DNA of 64,000 nt from Deltaproteobacteria bacterium (GTDB lineage Bacteria > Myxococcota_A > Polyangia > Haliangiales > Haliangiaceae). Numbering within the stretch: position 1 is the stretch's first letter; the number at the start of each line of letters is the position of its first letter. The translations under genes and the position numbers were made by a program. Shown in pieces: positions 9,508-17,207 of the stretch. The notes under the pieces are model-generated. The model saw only the letters and a program-made list of their open reading frames with translations, did not search any database and was not told where the DNA came from. The stretch spans positions 1 through 64,000 of the forward strand of contig JAIOQA010000218.1 of NCBI GenBank assembly GCA_021413675.1, read 5' to 3'.

Positions 9508-9808
9508 GCGGTGGGGAACCTAGCATCGGGGAGGCGGCGGCTCGCGGATGGCGGGCAGGTAACGCTGGCGATCGCTGTCGGTATCGGGCCCTGCGGGAGG
9601 CTTGGCTTGAGGCGAGGGAGGGCGACGGCGGGTCCTGCCCCGCGCGAGGTCCCCCGCCGTGCTCAAACAGTCCTCGCGTTGACGAGAACGCGGGCGCTGT
9701 GCGGGGCGCGTGCGGGGGCGTTGCGTGTGCTCGTGCGAGCACGCTGCGGAACTGCGCGCGGCGGGGGACCGTCGCGCGGGTCACCCGCCGTCGCCGTCTC
9801 GTGATTCA
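9508..9808. other. Intergenic region without a recognisable gene
   Basis: This stretch should hold the promoter of the carboxyltransferase-biotin carrier-dihydroorotase genes, but I see no clear -35/-10 pair. Its second half contains the large inverted repeat described separately (9638-9779), with a nested palindrome GTGCTCG-TG-CGAGCAC at 9727-9742. No open frame has coding character. Confidence 0.5.
9638..9779. repeat. Long inverted repeat, possible structured element
   Basis: The arm ggtcccccgccg at 9648-9659 is repeated in perfect inverted form at 9759-9770. The match extends outward with one bulged base through CGCGCGA/TCGCGCG to about 20 bp per arm. The roughly 100-base interior holds a smaller palindrome (9727-9742). 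It could be a structured RNA, a MITE-like relic or the end of the inserted segment. Confidence 0.6.
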
Positions 9809-9946
9809 TCCGGATCCGGACCCGGTCCCAGACTCGGACCCGGTCCCAGATCCGGATCCGGTCCCAGATCCGGACCCGGTCCCAGATCCGGATCCGGTCC
9901 CAGATCCGGATCCGGTCCAAGATCCGGGTCCGGACCCGGATCCGAT
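9809..9946. repeat. 18-bp tandem repeat array
   Basis: Units of consensus tccggacccggtcccaga (positions 7 t/c and the last copy's caaga variable) run head to tail from 9815 to 9922 (six copies at 9815, 9833, 9851, 9869, 9887, 9905), with degenerate copies on both sides. Each unit contains one or two GGATCC/GGACCC-like cores. The array lies immediately downstream of the four-helix-bundle gene. Confidence 0.95.
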
Positions 9947-9951
9947 CGCGG

Positions 9952-10296
9952 TCATCGCGTGAGTCGGTAGAGCATCGCGGCGACGCCATCGAAGGCTTGC
10001 CAGGCGGCCGCGGCCGCGTCGGGCTCGACGAGGCCGAGCGCGGCGGCGATGTCGAAGCACGCGCGTGCCTCGGCGGCGCTGCCCGCCGCCATGCGGTAGA
10101 AGTGCGCGCGATCGGGACCGCGGCGCTTGGCGCCCTCGGCGAGGTTGAGGCTCACGCTCGCCGCCGCGCGCTGGAGCTGATCGGCGATGCTGCGATCCAC
10201 GCGGCGGATCCGCGCGAGCGGCGCGCGGGTGAGGCGCAGCGCCGCGAGGCTGAGGTCATACGCACGAAAGCGATGGCTCGACGGGTTCGGGTTCAT
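9952..10296 (-). CDS. Four-helix-bundle protein (S23/avd-like family)
   Basis: A 114-residue protein matching the four-helix-bundle family that includes the S23 proteins encoded in 23S rRNA intervening sequences and the Avd accessory of diversity-generating retroelements. The tell-tale segment is SIADQLQRAAASVSLNLAEG followed by RGPDRAHFYRMAAGSA. Family members bind nucleic acid, but the function of free-standing copies is unknown. No reverse transcriptase, template repeat or rRNA is nearby. I start at ATG 10296 (MNPNPSSHRF); seven more in-frame codons upstream lack support. The gene sits between two related satellite arrays and separates biotin carboxylase from its partner subunits, which suggests an inserted cassette. 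Confidence 0.85.
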   Translation of the reverse strand: MNPNPSSHRFRAYDLSLAALRLTRAPLARIRRVDRSIADQLQRAAASVSLNLAEGAKRRGPDRAHFYRMAAGSAAEARACFDIAAALGLVEPDAAAAAWQAFDGVAAMLYRLTR

Positions 10297-10436
10297 GCCC
10301 CCGATGGCGCAGGTCACGTGACGAGGGCGATGCGAGGTCGCGGATGACCGAGGAAGGATGCGTATGCCCTCGGCGCGGGACGTGCGCCGTGGGCATGGAA
10401 CCCGAAACCGATCGAGCCGAGCGCTCGGTGGCCGGG
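10297..10436. other. Upstream region of the four-helix-bundle gene
   Basis: No gene is visible here. It separates the four-helix-bundle start from the second satellite array and must carry the promoter of that gene, but no convincing -35/-10 pair is seen. Low-complexity purine- and G-rich sequence begins near 10425. Confidence 0.4.
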
Positions 10437-10629
10437 GCCGGGGCCAGGGCCGGATCCGGGACCGGATCCGGGGCCGTGACCGTGACCGTGACCGGATCCG
10501 GATCCGTGACCGGGACCGGATCCGGGGCCGTGACCGCGACCGGATCCGTGACTGGATCCGGACCCGGTCTCAGACCCGGATCCGGACCCGGTCTCAGACT
10601 CGGATCCGGACCCGGTCTCAGATCCGGAC
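10437..10629. repeat. Second satellite array, GGATCCGG-rich
   Basis: The distal part holds three head-to-tail 24-bp units (10554-10577, 10578-10601, 10602-10625), each beginning ggatccggacccggtctcag. The proximal part (10437-10553) is a looser mix of cgtgac, ggatcc and ggggcc blocks. The core ggacccggtcYcaga is the same as in the 18-bp array at 9815-9922 and has the same orientation, so the two arrays are related direct repeats flanking one gene. The array ends 9 bases before the biotin carboxylase stop codon. Confidence 0.92.
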
Positions 10630-10637
10630 CCGGGGAA

Positions 10638-11993
10638 TCATCCCCAGCCAGGAATCGCCCGCGTGTCGTACGCGCCCGTGCGAAATCCTTCGCTCCGCAG
10701 GATCGCGAGGTGCATCGGCACCGTCGTCGGCACGCCCTCGCACACGAGCTGCTCGAGCGCGGAGATCATCGTGGCGATCGCGGCGGCGCGATCGGCGCCG
10801 CGGGTGATCACCTTGCAGAGCAGGCTGTCGTAGTGCGGCGGCACGACGTAGCCGGTCTCGACATGCGTATCGACGCGGATGCCGTCGCCGGCGGGCGGGA
10901 CCCAGCGCGTGATCGTGCCGGGCGCGGGCTGGAAGCCGGCGCTCGGATCCTCGGCGTTGATGCGGCACTCGAGGGCGTGGCCGGTCATCTTGATGTCGCT
11001 CTGGGCCCACGGCAGGGGCTGGCCGGCGGCGACGCGGAGCTGGGCGGCGACGAGATCGAGGCCGGTGCGCTCCTCGGTGACCGAGTGCTCGACCTGGAGG
11101 CGGCAGTTCATCTCCATGAAGCGCAGCACCGGGGTCGGGCCGCTGCGATCGAGGAGCAGCTCCATCGTGCCGGCGCCGACGTAGCCGATGCGCGCGGCGG
11201 CGGCGGCAGCGGCGGCGCAGGTGCGCGCGCGCAGGTCGGCGTCGATCGCGGGCGAGGGCGACTCCTCGATCAGCTTCTGGTGATGGCGCTGCACGGTGCA
11301 GTCGCGCTCGCCGAGGTGCACGGCCTTCCCGTAGCGATCGGCGAACACCTGGATCTCGACGTGGGCGCCGCCGACCACCAGCTTCTCGAGGTAGAGGCCG
11401 TCGCCGCCGAACGCGGCGCGGGCCTCGGCCTGGGCGTCGTGATAGGCGGACTCGATCTGATCAGGGGTGTTGGCGACGCGCATGCCGCGGCCGCCGCCGC
11501 CGCGCTCGGCCTTGAGCAAGACCGGGTACCCGACCTCGGCCGCGACCGCGCGCGCGTGGTCGACGTCGCGCAGCACGCCCTCCGAGCCGGGGATCACGTC
11601 GAGGCCGGCGGCCTTCATCGCGCGCTTGGCGGCGATCTTCGAGCCCATCAGCGTGGTCACCTGCGGCGGCGGTCCGACGAAGGTCACGCCGTGCTGCGCG
11701 CAGAGCGTGGCGAGCAGTGGGTTCTCCGACAGGAAGCCCCAGCCGGGGTGGAGCGCGGAGCACCGGCTCTGGACCGCGGCCTGGACCACGCGCTCCACAT
11801 CGAGGTAGCTCTGCGCCGAGCGCGCCGGGCCGAGCACCACGACCTCCTGGCCGCGGGTGTAGGGCGCATCGCGATCGGCCTCGCTGACCGCGAACACCGG
11901 CGTGACCCCGAGGGCGCGGCAGGTGCGCGCGACGCGGACCGCGACCTCGCCGCGGTTGGCGATGAGCAGACGATGAAACAGCGCGGGCGGCAT
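10638..11993 (-). CDS. accC: Biotin carboxylase subunit of acyl-CoA carboxylase
   Basis: A 451-residue ATP-grasp biotin carboxylase, which carboxylates biotin on the carrier protein using bicarbonate and ATP. Motifs visible: LIANRGEVAVRVAR at the N-terminus, HPGWGFLSEN, MGSKIAAKRAMKAAG, the Gly-rich loop KAERGGGGRGMR, GERDCTVQRHHQKLIEE and the active-site MEMNCRLQVEHSVTE. Length matches AccC (about 450). Start ATG 11993 lies 14 bases after the Hsp70-like stop; a longer frame upstream is only a shadow of that gene. The carrier and carboxyltransferase genes that normally follow directly are about 1.1 kb away, across the satellite/four-helix insert. Confidence 0.94.
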   Translation of the reverse strand: MPPALFHRLLIANRGEVAVRVARTCRALGVTPVFAVSEADRDAPYTRGQEVVVLGPARSAQSYLDVERVVQAAVQSRCSALHPGWGFLSENPLLATLCAQHGVTFVGPPPQVTTLMGSKIAAKRAMKAAGLDVIPGSEGVLRDVDHARAVAAEVGYPVLLKAERGGGGRGMRVANTPDQIESAYHDAQAEARAAFGGDGLYLEKLVVGGAHVEIQVFADRYGKAVHLGERDCTVQRHHQKLIEESPSPAIDADLRARTCAAAAAAAARIGYVGAGTMELLLDRSGPTPVLRFMEMNCRLQVEHSVTEERTGLDLVAAQLRVAAGQPLPWAQSDIKMTGHALECRINAEDPSAGFQPAPGTITRWVPPAGDGIRVDTHVETGYVVPPHYDSLLCKVITRGADRAAAIATMISALEQLVCEGVPTTVPMHLAILRSEGFRTGAYDTRAIPGWG

Positions 11994-12007
11994 GCGCCGC
12001 GACGCTA

Positions 12008-13261
12008 CTACAGCCGCGCCATCGCGGCGAGGCCGGCCGCGACCGAGGTCAGCTCCTCCCCGCCGACCAGGCGCTCGGCGCCGAACCGGCCGGCGAGCAC
12101 GCCGCGCACCGCGGGCACGTGCGACGAGCCGCCGGTCGTGAACACCCGGTCGACGTCCTTGGTGGTCGCGCCGGCCTTGGCGAGGGCGTCGGTGATCGCG
12201 TCGTCGATCGCGGTCAGCTCGTCGACGATCCACAGGTCGAACGCGGCGCGCACGACCTCGGAGGTGACGTCGATGCCGGGGCGGACGAACGCGAGCGTGG
12301 TCTCGGGCGCGCGCGACAGCGCCAGCTTGGTCTTCTCGACCGCGGCGTGCAGCGGCAGGCCGAGATCGTCCTCGACCAGGTGGCAGAGCTGCTCGATCGC
12401 CCGGGGCGCCATCGCGCCGTCGCGGATGCGCTCGAGCAGCGCGAGCGTGTCGGCCGACTTGAGGAACGACAGGTGGTGCCAGCGGCGCAGCTTGTTGTAG
12501 AGCCACGACGGCACCGGCGCCTCGCCGCCCATCTCGACCTTGTAGCGCGAGCCGCGGCCGAGCGCGGGCGCGACCACGTGATCGATGATGCGCGCGTCGA
12601 AGCTGTCGCCGGCGAGCGCGACGCCGGTGGTCGCGCGGACCTCGGCCTTGCCCGGGCCGACCTCGACCAGGGAGAAGTCGCTGGTGCCGCCGCCGAAGTC
12701 GGCGATCAGCACGAGCTCGTCATGATCGAGGCGCGCGGCGTAGGCGTGGGCCGCGGCGACCGGCTCGAACGCGAAGGTGACGTCGTCGAAGCCGGCGGCG
12801 GCGAGCGCGGTGCGCATGCGGCCGACCGCGCGGGCGTCGTCCTCGTCGGTCTCGGCGCCCCAGTAGCGGACCGGCCGCCCGACGACGGCCTTGCGCCCGA
12901 GGTCGACCGGGGTCGCGGCGCGCAGCTCCTTCAGGTAGCGCGCGATCAGATCCTCGACGCGCCAGCGCTTGCCGAAGATGATCGTGTCGACGAAGGTCGA
13001 GCTCGCGAGGTGGCTCTTGATCGACTGGATCAGGCGGGCCTCGCCCTCGCGCTCGGCCCAGCGGTGGATCGCCGGCGCGCCGGCGGTGATCGCGCTCGGC
13101 TTGCCGTCGTCGGCGGGCTCGAAGCACAGCACCGTGCGCCAGGTCGGCGTGGTGCCGCCGCCCGGGGACGGCAGCGGGGCGAGGCGTGCGCCCTCGGGGC
13201 CGGCGAGCGCGACCGCGCTGTTGGTGGTCCCGAAGTCGATGCCGACGGCGACGGAAGTCAT
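12008..13261 (-). CDS. Hsp70-family (YegD/DnaK-like) ATPase without substrate domain
   Basis: A 417-residue actin-fold protein beginning MTSVAVGIDFGTTNSAVALA, the Hsp70 phosphate-1 motif. It has LIADFGGGTSDFSLVE (phosphate-2) and VFTTGGSSHVPAVRGVL (adenosine motif). It ends about where the DnaK nucleotide-binding domain ends, so the peptide-binding and lid domains are missing, as in the YegD family. Role unknown; probably an ATP-dependent regulator or chaperone-like protein in the cytosol. ATG 13261 has GAGGA about 7 bases upstream. An 89-base gap precedes it, the longest in this minus-strand run after the TatD gene, so it may have its own promoter. Confidence 0.9.
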   Translation of the reverse strand: MTSVAVGIDFGTTNSAVALAGPEGARLAPLPSPGGGTTPTWRTVLCFEPADDGKPSAITAGAPAIHRWAEREGEARLIQSIKSHLASSTFVDTIIFGKRWRVEDLIARYLKELRAATPVDLGRKAVVGRPVRYWGAETDEDDARAVGRMRTALAAAGFDDVTFAFEPVAAAHAYAARLDHDELVLIADFGGGTSDFSLVEVGPGKAEVRATTGVALAGDSFDARIIDHVVAPALGRGSRYKVEMGGEAPVPSWLYNKLRRWHHLSFLKSADTLALLERIRDGAMAPRAIEQLCHLVEDDLGLPLHAAVEKTKLALSRAPETTLAFVRPGIDVTSEVVRAAFDLWIVDELTAIDDAITDALAKAGATTKDVDRVFTTGGSSHVPAVRGVLAGRFGAERLVGGEELTSVAAGLAAMARL

Positions 13262-13350
13262 GCGTGCATCCTCACGATCGGGCGGGGATTTACAATCTGG
13301 CGAGCGATCGGTATTCTCGGGGAGGTCGTCGGGATGGCAGCGAGGCCGCG

Positions 13351-14589
13351 TCAGCTTGACAGCGGGCAGGTGCGCGGCGCGCCGCAGAAGCCGCTGTCGC
13401 ACGCGCCGCTCGCGCACTGCTCGTCGCCGGTGCAGCCCTGGCCATCGGGCAGCGGGCGCGCGCAGGTCCCGGTGAAGCCGTCGAACGCGCAGTAGAGGTC
13501 GGTGCGGCAGTCGAAGAGGTTGTTGCAGTTGAAGCCGACGTCGCCCAGCGGTTCGCAGTCGATGAAGCAGCGCAGGAACTCGCCGCAGCTCGAGCTGCAC
13601 GCGTCGCCGATGCCGGGCGCGGCGATGCAATGGCCGAGATCACCGGCGAAGTCCGCATCGCAGACCAGCCGGCCGACGCAGCGGTCGTCGCAGGCGGCGC
13701 CCACGGTCGAGACGTCGCGGCACTGGCCGAGCGCGGTCATCTCGCCGACGCACAGCAGCTCGCCCGCGCACTGGTGGTCGTTCGAGCACTCGCCGCCGAC
13801 CTGGCTGGCGGCGACGCAGGTGCCGGCGCCATCATCGCGGTTGCCGATCTGGTAGTTGCAGCGCAGCGCGGCGTCGCAGTCGCCATCGAAGTTGCAGGCC
13901 GCGCCGAGCGCGCCGGTGGTGCAGCGATCGCCGGTCGCGCCGGTGCGCATCGCCACGCAATGATCGCCGGTCGCGCACGGTGCGGTCGCGCACGCCTCGC
14001 CGAGCGCGGCGCGCGGCCGGCAGACGTCGAGCCCGCAGCTGTCGGCGAAGAAGTTGCCGAGGGCGTAGACGCAGGCCGAGCCCGGCCGGCACTCGTACGG
14101 CACCACGCACGTGTCGCCGTCGGCGACCTTGCCGCGGAACAGCGCGCAGTCCGCGAGCGGATCGACGGTCCGCGAGCGCAGCACGTCCTTGCACGAGCCG
14201 GCAGCGAACGCGGCGAGGCACGCGGCGGCGGCGTCGCCGTCGTAGATCGCGCGGCCGGCGGCCTCGGTCACGCGGATCGTGGCCGCGAGCGCGCGGCTGT
14301 TGACGCCGAGCGGCACGACCTCGAGCGAGTTTCCGGCGCGCCGCGCGAGCGCCTCGCAGCGGGTCGCGCTGCTGTCGCCGAGGCCGCAGCGCGAGGCCGC
14401 CGCGCACACCGCGCGCGCGGCGCAGTCGCCGAGATCGTCGACGGCGATCGGCGCGGCGCACGGATCCTTGACGCGCGCGTCGGACAGCGTGAGCGCGGCG
14501 TCGCCGTGCGCGTCGATCGCGGGCGCGGGGCCGAGCTGGCCGCAGGCCGCGAGCGCGAGGCCGACGACGATGACGAGGGCGCGCCTCAT
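13351..14589 (-). CDS. Cys-rich lipoprotein with Dickkopf-like repeats
   Basis: A 412-residue secreted protein with a lipobox (VVGLALAACGQ, Cys about 16), hence a predicted outer- or inner-membrane lipoprotein. The mature part from about residue 155 is a string of Cys-rich modules of the form 'G..C....C......C' with about 40 cysteines (for example GDHCVAMRTG, GGECSNDHQCAGELLC, GQGCTGDEQCASGACDSGFC), similar to the Dickkopf-like Cys-rich repeats common in Myxococcota surface proteins. These are probably disulfide-bonded. The N-terminal 40-150 region has its own cysteines and may be a separate helical domain. ATG 14589 overlaps the tcdA stop (ATGA). Function unknown. Confidence 0.88.
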   Translation of the reverse strand: MRRALVIVVGLALAACGQLGPAPAIDAHGDAALTLSDARVKDPCAAPIAVDDLGDCAARAVCAAASRCGLGDSSATRCEALARRAGNSLEVVPLGVNSRALAATIRVTEAAGRAIYDGDAAAACLAAFAAGSCKDVLRSRTVDPLADCALFRGKVADGDTCVVPYECRPGSACVYALGNFFADSCGLDVCRPRAALGEACATAPCATGDHCVAMRTGATGDRCTTGALGAACNFDGDCDAALRCNYQIGNRDDGAGTCVAASQVGGECSNDHQCAGELLCVGEMTALGQCRDVSTVGAACDDRCVGRLVCDADFAGDLGHCIAAPGIGDACSSSCGEFLRCFIDCEPLGDVGFNCNNLFDCRTDLYCAFDGFTGTCARPLPDGQGCTGDEQCASGACDSGFCGAPRTCPLSS

Positions 14590-15449
14590 GACTCCGGCGC
14601 TGGTGGGTGGCGCGCCACGCGCGGATGCGTGGTCCGCGCGACGACCGGGCGCGCACCGGGCTGGCCGAGGGCGAGCCGGACCGCGGCGGCCGCCGCCGCG
14701 GCGCCGAACGCCGCGGGCACGTAGGCGATCGAGCCCTCGACGCGGTTGCGGTGATCGCAGTCGCTGATGCCGTTGTCGCCGCCCGGGCACACGCAGCGGA
14801 AGCCCTCGGTGTCGTAGGCCAGCGCGTGCGGCGCGATCGGCGCCTCCTCGGAGTAGATCGCGGTCACGCCGAGCGGCCGCGCGCTGTCGAGGCCGTGCTT
14901 GAGCCGCAGCAAGCGGCGCAGCTCGCGCGCGAACGGATCGACCTTGGTGTGCGCCAGATCGGCGATGCGCACCGCGGTGGGATCGAGGCGCGCGGCGGCG
15001 CCCATGCTCGAGACGATCCGCACGCGCTCGCGCAGGCAGGTCGCGATCAGGTGCATCTTGGCCGCGATGTTGTCGATCGCGTCGACGATGACGTCGGGCT
15101 CGGGCGTCAGCACCTGGGCCGAGGTCCGCTCGGTGTAGGCCATCGGCCGCTCGACGATCTCGGCGTCGGGGTTGATGAGCCGCAGCCGCTCGGCCATCAC
15201 CGCGACCTTGCTCTTGCCGAGCGCGCCGCGCAGCGCGTGGACCTGGCGGTTGACGTTGGTCACGCAGATGCGATCGAAGTCGACGAGGATCAGCCGGCCC
15301 ACGCCGCTGCGGACCAGCGCCTCGGCGGCGTGCGAGCCGACCCCGCCAACGCCGACGACGGTGATCGTGGCGCGGCCGAGGCGCGCGACGCCGTCGTCGC
15401 CGAGCAGGCGCGCGGTGCGATCGAAGCGGCGGTGGGTCGGGGTGGTCAT
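14586..15449 (-). CDS. tcdA: tRNA threonylcarbamoyladenosine dehydratase (E1-like)
   Basis: A 287-residue E1/ThiF-fold enzyme. TcdA cyclises t6A37 of tRNA to ct6A using ATP. Visible motifs: RTARLLGDDGVARLGRA, the nucleotide-binding VVGVGGVGSHAAEALVRSG, DFDRICVTNVNRQ and DVIVDAIDN, and a CVCPGG segment near residue 225. The length (E. coli 268) and the NVNRQ motif favour TcdA over MoeB or ThiF. It overlaps both neighbours by ATGA (TatD upstream, lipoprotein downstream), so the three are translated together. Confidence 0.9.
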   Translation of the reverse strand: MTTPTHRRFDRTARLLGDDGVARLGRATITVVGVGGVGSHAAEALVRSGVGRLILVDFDRICVTNVNRQVHALRGALGKSKVAVMAERLRLINPDAEIVERPMAYTERTSAQVLTPEPDVIVDAIDNIAAKMHLIATCLRERVRIVSSMGAAARLDPTAVRIADLAHTKVDPFARELRRLLRLKHGLDSARPLGVTAIYSEEAPIAPHALAYDTEGFRCVCPGGDNGISDCDHRNRVEGSIAYVPAAFGAAAAAAAVRLALGQPGARPVVARTTHPRVARHPPAPES

Positions 15450-16225
15450 GCGGCGGGCTCCCAGGACGCGGCCCGGAACAGGCGCCGCGCGTTGGCGGTG
15501 GTCACGGCGGCGATCGCCGCGGGGGTCGAGGTGCGGGCGCGGGCGAGGCCCGCGATGATCGCCGGCAGGAACGCCGGCTCGTTGCGGCCGCCGCGGTGCT
15601 CGGTCGGCGCCTGATCCGGCGCGTCGGTCTCGGCGAGCAGGAGCTCGTCGGGGACCAGGCGCGCGGCCTCGACGGGGCGGCGCGCGTTGGCGAAGGTGAT
15701 CGGCCCGGCGAACGAGAACGCGAGGCCGAGGTCGCGGTAGACCGGCACCAGCGCCGCGCCGCCGGAGTAGCTGTGCAGCACGCCGCCGACCTCGTGGGCG
15801 CGCTCCTCGCGGAGGATCTGCGGCGCGCGGTCGTGGGCGCGCAGCACGTGGACCACGAGCGGTAGCCCGAGCGCGCGCGCCGCGCGGATCTGATCGCGAA
15901 AGATCCGCTCCTGGAGCGCGAGATCGGCGGTCGCGCCGTCGAGGCCGCACTCGCCGATCGCCACCGCGCCGGCGGCGGCGGCGCAGAGCGCGTCGGGCGT
16001 GGTCTGCGCCAGCTCGGCGGCGTCGAGGTCGGGCACGCACTGCGGATGCACGCCGAGCGCGATCGCCACCCCGGGGCCGCGCATCGCGAGGGTCGCGGCC
16101 CAGCTCCGCGGCCGGGTCGCGGGGACCAGCACGCCGACCACGCCGGCCTGCCGCGCGCGGGCCAGCGCCGCGGCGCGGTCGCCGTCGAACGCGGGGCCGT
16201 CGAGGTGGCAGTGGCTGTCGATCAC
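15446..16225 (-). CDS. TatD-family metal-dependent hydrolase
   Basis: A 259-residue TIM-barrel hydrolase of the TatD family (DNase or deacylase-type activities are reported). It starts VIDSHCHLDGPAFDGDRAA (the HxH metal motif), and has ALGVHPQC, AIGECGLDG, LPLVVHVL, GVLHSYSGG and LAETDAPDQAP, which together supply the metal ligands. GTG 16225 is chosen because family members begin at this motif; upstream sequence has no start that preserves it. The stop overlaps tcdA (ATGA). Confidence 0.9.
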   Translation of the reverse strand: MIDSHCHLDGPAFDGDRAAALARARQAGVVGVLVPATRPRSWAATLAMRGPGVAIALGVHPQCVPDLDAAELAQTTPDALCAAAAGAVAIGECGLDGATADLALQERIFRDQIRAARALGLPLVVHVLRAHDRAPQILREERAHEVGGVLHSYSGGAALVPVYRDLGLAFSFAGPITFANARRPVEAARLVPDELLLAETDAPDQAPTEHRGGRNEPAFLPAIIAGLARARTSTPAAIAAVTTANARRLFRAASWEPAA

Positions 16226-16280
16226 GCGGCGAGTGTAGCCGTCGGGTCGCCGGGGTCCAGCGCGGAACGACGTTGGCGTG

Positions 16281-17207
16281 CTACGCGTGCCAGCGCGCGC
16301 CGGACGCGATCGCGCGCTCGAGGTGCGCGAGCTTGTCCGGGTTCCGGACGACGTGCAGCGCGGTGACCCGCGGCTGATCGTCGTCGCGCGCGATCTCGAG
16401 CAGCAGCGCGGTCGTGAGCCGCGGGCCATCGAACACCAGCACCGCCGGCGCGCCGTTGCAGATCGCGGCGTCGAAGCGATCGCCGGAGCCGGGCACGTGG
16501 CGCTGGTACTTCTGGCCGAGGCCGATCAGGTAGCGCGCCGCGTGATCCGCGCCGTGGATCGTGCGCAGGTTGGCCTTGGCCTTGCCGCCGTGATCGGCGG
16601 TCGCGGTGACCTCCGCGGTCAGCATCGCCGCGAGCGCGTCGAGATCGCCGCGCATGATCGCGCCGACGAACGCCCCGAACAGCTGGCGCTGATCCTCGGC
16701 CGCGGCCGGGAACCGCCGGCGCCGCGCGTGCACGTGGTCGCGCGCGCGATGGTAGAGCTGCCGGCACGCGGCCTCGTTGCGGTCGAGGGCGGTCGCGATC
16801 TCGGCGAAGTCGTGATCGAGCACCTCGCGCAGCACGTAGACCGCGCGCTCGAGCGGCGACAGCGACTCGAGCATGATCAGGAAGCCGAGCGACACCGACT
16901 CGGCATCCTCGACACGCTCGGCGGTGCTCGTGGTCCACGCCTCGTCGGTGAGGAGCGGCTCGGGCAACCACGGCCCGACATACTCCTCGCGCCGGCGACG
17001 CGCCGAGCGGACCTCGTCGAGGCACAGCCGCGTCACGATCGTGGTCAGCACCGCGCGCACCGAGCGCGGCTCGTCGATCGCCTGCGCCCGGAGGAAGGCC
17101 TCCTGCAGCACGTCGTCGGCGTCGGCGGCGCTGCCCAGGATCCGGTACGCGAGCCCGAACAGGTACGGGCGCTCGCGGGCCAGGTCGTCGGGGGAGACCG
17201 CGGTCAT
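16281..17207 (-). CDS. ECF41-type RNA polymerase sigma factor (SigJ-like)
   Basis: A 308-residue ECF sigma factor. Sigma-2 (about 10-75) has LAYRILGSAADADDVLQEAFLR, sigma-4 (about 110-160) has LSPLERAVYVLREVL...EIATAL, and a SnoaL-like C-terminal extension follows, with DHGGKAKA near residue 225 and RNPDKL near the end, both hallmarks of group ECF41. In this group the extension itself controls activity and no separate anti-sigma is needed; the sigma activates a neighbouring oxidoreductase, decarboxylase or epimerase gene. ATG 17207 overlaps the ancestral oxidoreductase stop (ATGA). In the present sequence the same frame is continuous with the oxidoreductase, so a fused product starting at 18317 is also possible. 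Confidence 0.9.
   Translation of the reverse strand: MTAVSPDDLARERPYLFGLAYRILGSAADADDVLQEAFLRAQAIDEPRSVRAVLTTIVTRLCLDEVRSARRRREEYVGPWLPEPLLTDEAWTTSTAERVEDAESVSLGFLIMLESLSPLERAVYVLREVLDHDFAEIATALDRNEAACRQLYHRARDHVHARRRRFPAAAEDQRQLFGAFVGAIMRGDLDALAAMLTAEVTATADHGGKAKANLRTIHGADHAARYLIGLGQKYQRHVPGSGDRFDAAICNGAPAVLVFDGPRLTTALLLEIARDDDQPRVTALHVVRNPDKLAHLERAIASGARWHA

Noticed and set aside
9699-9962. Frame encoding (PDPVPD)n over the 18-bp array
   Set aside because: It is only the translation of the satellite and has no ribosome site or non-repeat coding part.
9952-10296. Diversity-generating retroelement
   Set aside because: The four-helix-bundle gene is avd-like, but there is no reverse transcriptase or template/variable repeat pair nearby.
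9809-10629. CRISPR array
   Set aside because: Units are contiguous without unique spacers and no cas gene is present.
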